The notes below the pieces were generated by a model. The model worked only from the letters and a program-made list of their open reading frames with translations. It searched no databases and was not told the origin of the DNA. 64,000 bases of DNA from Ceratothoa steindachneri (taxonomy: Eukaryota; Arthropoda; Malacostraca; Isopoda; Cymothoidae): assembly GCA_963969495.1 (NCBI GenBank), contig OZ018321.1, positions 196,271,126-196,335,125 on the forward strand, given 5' to 3'. Position numbers and translations under genes: made by a program. The number at the start of each line of letters is the position of its first letter. Position 1 is the first letter of the stretch. Below, piece by piece: positions 58,470-64,000 of this stretch.

Positions 58470-59349
58470 GCGGGCAATAGTTTTTGTGTAAGAATTCGCC
58501 TATGAGATTATGTAATATGCTGAATGTGTGAAAGGGAGGTAGTAAAAGAGTGGCAGACGAAAAGAATGAGATAGAGTAAGAGAAAGGGGAAAGTGAGAGA
58601 AGGAGTGAGACAAAACGAAATGCGAGAAAATGTAGGTGAGAAAAAGTGTGTAAGAAAGAGAAAGAGTCAGAGAAATGTAAAGGTGAGAAAGTAAGAGAGA
58701 AAGTATGTGAGAAAGGTAAAGAGTTAGAGAAATGGAAAAGTGAGAAACTGAAAAAAAGAAGGTGATAGAAAAAAGAAAGTGATCGATAAAGGAAAAGGAG
58801 TAAAATAAATGAAAATGTGAGAATGTGAGAAAGAACTGATGAAAAAGTATTTAAAAAGAGATAGCGTGAGAGAATTGTAAAAAGTGCGAGAGGCGTAAAG
58901 TTTTCTAGAGAAATAAAGTCTGTGAGAAAGAGAAATAATGACATAAATGCAAAAAATTATAGTGCAAACAAAATGTATGACTGAAAAAAGTTTAATATAG
59001 AGAAAGACTGAAAGAAAGGGAAAGCAAGAAAGAAAAAGAGATGAAATGTGTTGGAGAGAAAAAAAATATAAGAAAAAGAAAGAGTGAGGCAAGTGAGAAA
59101 GAGAAAGTATGTGGGAAAGTTAAATATTTTGAAAAATGCAAATGTGAGAAAGTGGAGAGAGAAAAAATTGGGGTGAAAGAAAGAAAGTGTGTGAGAAAGA
59201 AAAGAATTGACAGAAGTGAAAAAGTAAGGGGGGATTAGTGTGTGATAAAGAGAAAGGAAGTGTGAGTGAAATAGAAAAGTGAGAAAGCGAGAGAGAAGGA
59301 AAGTGTTCAAGAGAACTACAGGATGAGAAAAAGTGGGAGAAATGGAAAA
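58470..59349. repeat. purine-rich satellite, left block (~57-bp unit)
   Basis: Degenerate units of the form AAGTGTGTGAGAAAGAGAAA, GAGTGAGAGAAATGGAAAAG, TGAGAAAGTGAGAGAG recur with spacing near 57 bp, clearest at 58645-58760. It continues after the LINE insert at 60613. Long minus-strand FSLSHTF-type frames are artefacts. Confidence 0.85.
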
Positions 59350-60612
59350 AATTGATAGAAATAAGAACCAACAAAGACCCTAAGGTTCGCTCAAGGCCAG
59401 TCCGCTTACACATTCCAACGTTAGTGTATCATGCTCTTTTTTCCCTGCTGTTTTTTTGTTATATATATATTTTTTTGTAACTATTTCAACTCTACGGTAC
59501 ACACTTATCTACATGTGGACCTTTGACATGCAGATTTAGCTATCTCTCAAATACACTAACACGCTTCTTCGAACCAGGGGGGAGGGGGGGGGCTTGATAG
59601 GACAGTACTCTCTTCTCCCGCAGGCTTCGTCTGCTAGTGATGAAAATTATATACTTATAGGACAGACAGAAAAAGAAAAGGGGAATTCACATTCACTCCA
59701 TGCATGGAGGCGTCGCTGGCATCTTTCTATTCATCATTTCATTTTAATCTTCAACTCCTTATAATATATGACGTTTTAATCTGTACTCCTACTACGTTAT
59801 ATTTACACTATTGAAGTATTCATCAAGTCGGTTTTTGAACATATTAACTGACGTGCTTTCAACTACATGGTTGGGAAGGCCATTCCACGTTTGCGGGATT
59901 TTATACGTGGAGTAATTTGGGGTTATATTAGAGTTAAATAGCTTGTTCACTAATTTTAAACCATTTTGGCGTGTGTTGGCCCTTTCGTCCATCTCGAACA
60001 ATATTCTGTAATCAATATTAGTAAATCCTTTTAAGATTTTGAATAATTCCCTCAATTGTCCACATAATCGTCTACAGTGTACTTTCAAGTGATAATAAGT
60101 TTAATGAGCGTAGTCTATCTTCGTACGATTTGTTTCGGATCTCAGGAATTAGTTTCGTAGCCCAACGTTGCTCACTTTCTAACTGCGCTACATCCTTATT
60201 TAGGAAGGGACACCAAAATTGGACCGAGTATTCGAGGTGTAGGCGCACGAGCGATTTGTATAGTTGCATGATTATATCTTTCGATTTGAAAGTAAAATTC
60301 CGAACAATATATCCTAGCATTCGGTTTGCTTTTTTCGCAAGCTTCTGCGCATTGCTTCGATACTTTACGGTCCCCCGAGATTAAAATCCCCAGGTCTTTT
60401 TCTAAGTTAACGGATTCGAGAATTTGGTCTTTCATATGGTATTCTACTTTTAAGTTCTGACACCCTAAATGCATGACCTTGCATTTACCTATGTTGAATC
60501 CCATTTGCCATTTATCCAACCATTCAACAATTTTATTAAGGTCCCTTTGCATTTGCTTGCTCTACATCGGGTCTCACAAGGGCAAGGCTTCCTAGCTTTG
60601 TGTCATCTGAAA
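59350..60612 (-). mobile_element. 5'-truncated CR1/L2-like LINE inserted in satellite
   Basis: Non-satellite DNA is bounded on both sides by the same satellite. It carries the 3' part of a LINE RT on the minus strand and a 3' UTR (59350-59790). The 5' edge at about 60612 is an abrupt junction from RT coding to GAAAAAGAGAAAG satellite. Confidence 0.82.
59795..60612 (-). pseudogene. LINE reverse transcriptase, C-terminal third
   Basis: In transcription order: SDDTKLGSLALVRPDVEQAN (60610-60560, starting at the catalytic ADD-type box), QRDLNKIVEWLDKWQMGFNI (60550), VNLEKDLGILISGDRKVS, MLGYIVRNFTFKSKDIIMQL (60320), LVRLHLEYSVQFWCPFLNKD, KSYEDRLRSLNLLSLE (60110), RLCGQLRELFKILKGFTNID (60070-60010), NGLPNHVVESTSVNMFKNRL, stopping at 59795. 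This block order is that of CR1/L2-type LINEs, and it is similar in wording to the CR1 element at 35.5-36.3 kb. Two frameshifts (near 60300 and 60080) are present. Confidence 0.85.
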
Positions 60613-61690
60613 AAATGTGAAAAAGAGAAAGAGTAAGAGAAAGCAAAAGTAAGAGAGAAGGTATGTGAGGAGAAGAATGGGCGTGAAAGGAGAAGGAATG
60701 AGAGAAATGGAAGTGAGTGGAAGTGCAGAAAGTTTATGAAAGAAAGTGTGTGAGAAAGCGAAAGCGTGAGAGAAATGGAAAGTAAGAAAGTGAAAAGTGC
60801 GAGAGAAAGAAAATGTTGGAAAGAAAGAAATTGGGTGATAAATACTAAGTGAGATAAATAAAAAGTGAGAAGTGAGAGAGAGGAAGTGTGGTAGAGAAAG
60901 ATTGTGTTTGAAAAGAGAAAGAGTGAGAGAAATGGAAAAGTGAGAAATTAAGGAAAAGTATATGGAAGAAAGTGTGTAAAAGAGAGAAAAAGTGAGAAAG
61001 TAAGAGAGAATCTAATTTTGTGTGAAAGAGAAAGAGTGAAATAAATAAAAAAGTGAAAAGTGAGAGAGAGACAGTGTGGGAGAGAAAAGGTATGTCGGAG
61101 AGAGAAATAGTAAGAGAAATGGAAAAGAGAGAAAGTGAGAAAAGTTTAAGAGAGAAGGAAAATGTGTGATAGGAATATAAGTGAAACAAAAGGAAAAGTG
61201 AAAAAGTGTTGGAGAGAAAAAAGTGTGTCAAGAAGAGGAGTGAGAAAAGGGAAAATCTGAGGATTTGAGAGATAGGGAAAGTCTTATAGATAAAGGGTGT
61301 GTGAGAAAGAAAATGGTGAGAGAATTGGAGACGTAAGAAAATAAGAGAAAATTTATGAAAAAAAAAGTGTGGTTTAGAAAGAAAGAATGAGAGAAATGGA
61401 AAAATAAGAATATCAGAGAGAGAAAGAGTGAGAAACGGAAATAGTGAACGAAGTGGAAAATTAGAGTGCGAAAAGTAAGAAAATGTATGAAAAAGAGAAA
61501 AAATGGAAAAGTGAGAAAGTGAGAGAGTCTCTGAGTAAAAGTATGAGTGTGGAAAAGAGAAAGATGAGAGAAATGGAATAGGGAGAAAATCAGAGAAAGA
61601 ATGTGCGAGAGAGAAAGAGTGCCAGAGAAAGTGAGTGATAGAGAAAACGTGTTATGAAAGAGCGGGTGAATAATCATGTGAGAGAGCGTT
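60613..61690. repeat. purine-rich satellite, right block
   Basis: Same word set as the left block (GAGAAAGAGAAAGAGTGAGA, AAATGGAAAAGTGAGAAA). The units are more scrambled than in the left block. Confidence 0.85.
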
Positions 61691-63130
61691 TGTTGTTATT
61701 AAACTTCATCAGCGAAGAGTAACGAAAACTTCTTCTTATCCGTGTTTGAGAGAAGATGTTTGTAAAGAAAGTGGTGGAGGAGAAAATGTGCGAAAGATAT
61801 ACATCTTGAGTAGTCAAAAAAGATACTACTTGAAGTCCTGGAAACTGGCATGGTATGCTTCTACACATAACCCTCAGCCAACATCTTAATTAACATAGAT
61901 CGTTTAATGATTTTTTTAACCTAACCTAATAATCTAAAGCGCTCAAACTCATTTAAAGGAAATAAATTAAATAAAAATACAATAATGTATCGATATTTGG
62001 TTTCCATTCAAGTAATCAAACATAACTAAGCTTCACACGTAAGTCCATAAATACAGTGCCAAGCCTAAGAAGATGAGTTTGATAAATTTATCGAATTTCC
62101 CTCGCCATAGAAACCACATATCCTACGCATAGTGTAAATAAATTAAACGAATTTCCCTAGCCATAAAATCACGTGACCTACGCATGATATTAAAAATATC
62201 AAGCGAATTTTCATACACATAGACAGCACATAGCATTACTGGTACTTCGAATATCAACTTTAGGTCACTGCTATGCCGTTCGATCCCTAAAAACCGCATC
62301 TCCCAACTGACAGACCAGAGATGGATTGCTGTTACAGGAGAGGAATCCCTTACAAAGTCATACTATTCGTTGACAGGACAGCTAAGATCTTACTTCTTTT
62401 TAATGGGAGAGGAGTTGATTGGTCCCGACTCATTAAATGGATATATTATCACTTGTTTGAAGGACTGATTCCGTTAACCATTGGTGATCGAGTCAAACTC
62501 GCACCCTGGGTCCTCTAACTGAGGAGTACAAAGGGTGTGTTTGAAGGAGCGTGCTTCGAGATCCTACAGCACATTGGCAAATTGGCCTGGAAAATGATGG
62601 GTGGCTTTGTGCTTATGCGTCATAGGGGCTTGGCTGGAAGCCTCTAGTTTTTAAGTGGCGTTGATGGCACTGAGCATATTTTGGGGGAAAGTGGTTAATT
62701 ATGATAATGAAGAATCTGATAATATAAAATACCGGAGAAAATCTTTATGGAAGCAATGCATTTATTTTTTTTCTGTTTTCCCTACTAAAATGCACTTGTC
62801 TGGTTATTTCATTTTCCAATAATTAATAAGAGCACTGAAGTTTACTCTTTACTATCTTGTAAAATACCCCGCACTCTAGATTTATACACTCCTTCATTCT
62901 AGTGGGCATAGAGTCGATCAAATTTTTCCAATGGCTTTCTATAGGATCCAAGTTGCTCTATTTAGAGTCCAATTAAGAAAATAAATTCTGGATGATCTTG
63001 AATCTAAAAAACAAAACAAAAAAAGAATCCACTGTTTACTACTTTCACTGACTGTCACTAGCTATCAATATACATTGTGCCAGCATAGATTCATGTCCAA
63101 AACTTCTCACGAAATACATTCTAAGAAAAT
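61691..63130. other. spacer with one unassigned small ORF
   Basis: The plus-strand frame 62321-62518 (IPYKVILFVDRTAKILLLFN, later VDWSRLIKWIYYHLFEGLIP) is protein-like. It weakly recalls the LLxxDNAPxHP region of Tigger/jerky-type transposases, but the match is too poor to call. The rest is AT-rich spacer. Confidence 0.35.
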
Positions 63131-63132
63131 TT

Positions 63133-63261
63133 GCCCGTTCCTGTTGGATAAGAGGATTTAAACTAATCCACCCAAAGTGGAATAGTTCCTGTTGGATAAG
63201 AGGATTTAAACTAATCCACCCGTTTCTTTTGGATAAGAGGATTTAAACTAACCCACCCAAA
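63133..63261. repeat. three short tandem units
   Basis: GGATAAGAGGATTTAAACTA (followed by ATCCACCC or ACCCACCC) occurs three times, at about 63148, 63195 and 63230. Spacing is uneven (47 and about 35 bp) because one unit lacks the CAAAGTGGAATAG piece. Confidence 0.9.
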
Positions 63262-63334
63262 GTGTTTGTGTAGACAGGGGTGTCGTGAGTCAGAATACCA
63301 CTGAATACAACTTAAATCCCAAGGACTACATCAA

Positions 63335-64000
63335 AAACGTAAATAAAGAATTGTACATTGCAATCTACAACTGTAGAACACTATCATAGCAGGTACATCC
63401 TACAGAACTCCTCACTGAAATAAATGATATTAAATAGGAAATAATTAATTTGCGTGAAACCCTACGATACGGGAAAGCTAACACTGAAACAAGTGATCAT
63501 CACCTACGCTACCACAAAATAAAAAAAGAACAAAGGCAGCATTAAGTTGGATTCTTGATACATAGAGAGCTCAAAGAAATGGTAGTAGAGTTTGATGGAA
63601 TATCAGAAAGAGTATCTTACCTAAACCCCAAAGCCTCTAAGAAGTATATCCTTAAAGAGGTTCAATTGTACGCATCGACATATAGTATTACGAAGAAAAA
63701 ATTAGATAAAGTATCAGGACAATAGGCTAAGCCTAAACAAAGACAAAACCCATTTTAATATCTTTATGAGAAACTTTAATGAAAAGGTTTGTCAAGTTAA
63801 TGCGTCAGGCATGGGAAAGTTCTCAATGGTGGAACGAAATTAAAGGAAAAAGATCTGGTTGACTTTAGACTGGTACAAGACCTCAAGAAAATGTTAAAAA
63901 AGAAACAGCAACAAAGATGGACTTGCAAAAACCCAAACAACGAGATAAAAATAAATTGACTACATGCTGGTCTACAAAAGATGACTGTCAATAATTTACA
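63335..64000 (+). pseudogene. RTE-type LINE, endonuclease domain, runs off the window
   Basis: The plus-strand translation shows the RTE endonuclease in order: ELYIAIYNCRTLS (63350, start of the AP endonuclease fold), VGFLIHRELKEMVVEFDGIS (63548-63608), RVSYLNPKASKKYILKEVQL followed by YASTYSITKKKLD (63612-63710), NIFMRNFNEKVCQVN (63760, GDFN block with Gly-Asp replaced), then LVDFRLVQDLKK and QRWTCKNPNNEIKIN (63910-63955) and, in another frame, IDYMLVYKR. Several stops and frame changes show it is dead. The RT domain would lie beyond position 64000. Confidence 0.82.

Noticed and set aside
58435..61677. Long minus-strand frames rich in Phe, Ser, Leu and His (up to 169 codons)
   Set aside because: They cross a purine-rich satellite. 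The opposite strand of any (GA)-rich tract gives open F/S/L frames by composition. No domain or start context.
62321..62518. Tigger/jerky-like transposase fragment
   Set aside because: Only a weak resemblance around KVILFVDRTAK; the catalytic DNAPxH wording is absent, so it is left as an unassigned ORF.

Overview
This window is eukaryotic, AT-rich and almost wholly made of transposable elements, simple repeats and unassigned spacer. I found no intact host gene, no rRNA or tRNA gene, no operon and no prokaryotic signal. The mix is typical of an invertebrate animal: a mariner and Tc1-like transposons, a ZBED/SCAND3-type hAT relic, Jockey-, CR1/L2-, I-group- and RTE-type LINEs, Penelope-like elements with a GIY-YIG domain, LTR retroelements, and long (TA)n and (TATC)n tracts. 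The Jockey-type gag with C2HC knuckles and the RNase H-bearing LINE lean towards an arthropod (crustacean or arachnid), but the species cannot be fixed from sequence alone.

Layout. 0.7-5.3 kb: a mariner with terminal repeats, a decayed Tc1-like transposase and a DUF4817-type transposase 5' end. 5.8-11.5 kb: three 430-bp tandem units followed at once by a Jockey-type LINE (gag, endonuclease, RT). 11.5-20 kb: unassigned, partly former coding DNA, long (TA)n tracts, a 5'-truncated LINE RT and a complete but dead Tc1 element with terminal repeats and TA duplication. 20.2-24.7 kb: a hAT relic and a second, gag-only Jockey fragment. 26.6-28.1 kb: a split cluster of ~125-bp repeats. 29.4-30.7 kb: a solo LTR. 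31-36.4 kb: LINE 3' tails, (TA)n and a CR1-type LINE with an SGNH-esterase-like ORF1. 36.4-41.9 kb: two head-to-head Penelope-like elements, one interrupted by a second solo LTR of the same family as the 29-kb copy.

44.7-57.4 kb holds the most unusual material: two conserved but unclassified transposase-like proteins lying tail to tail. One (plus strand) appears split by a gag-PR-integrase LTR retroelement plus an I-group LINE. The other (minus strand) is a nearly complete frame with a few stops and frameshifts. 57.7-61.8 kb is purine-rich, including a ~57-bp-unit satellite interrupted by a LINE 3' fragment. The window ends in the endonuclease domain of an RTE-type LINE that runs off the edge.

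Every coding region carries stops, frameshifts or deletions, so I annotate them as pseudogenes of mobile elements. The genes do not form a pathway. What links them is a history of nested insertion, readable at 39.15-40.51 kb (solo LTR in Penelope RT), 45.07-53.28 kb (retroelements between two parts of a transposase-like gene) and 59.35-60.61 kb (LINE in satellite).
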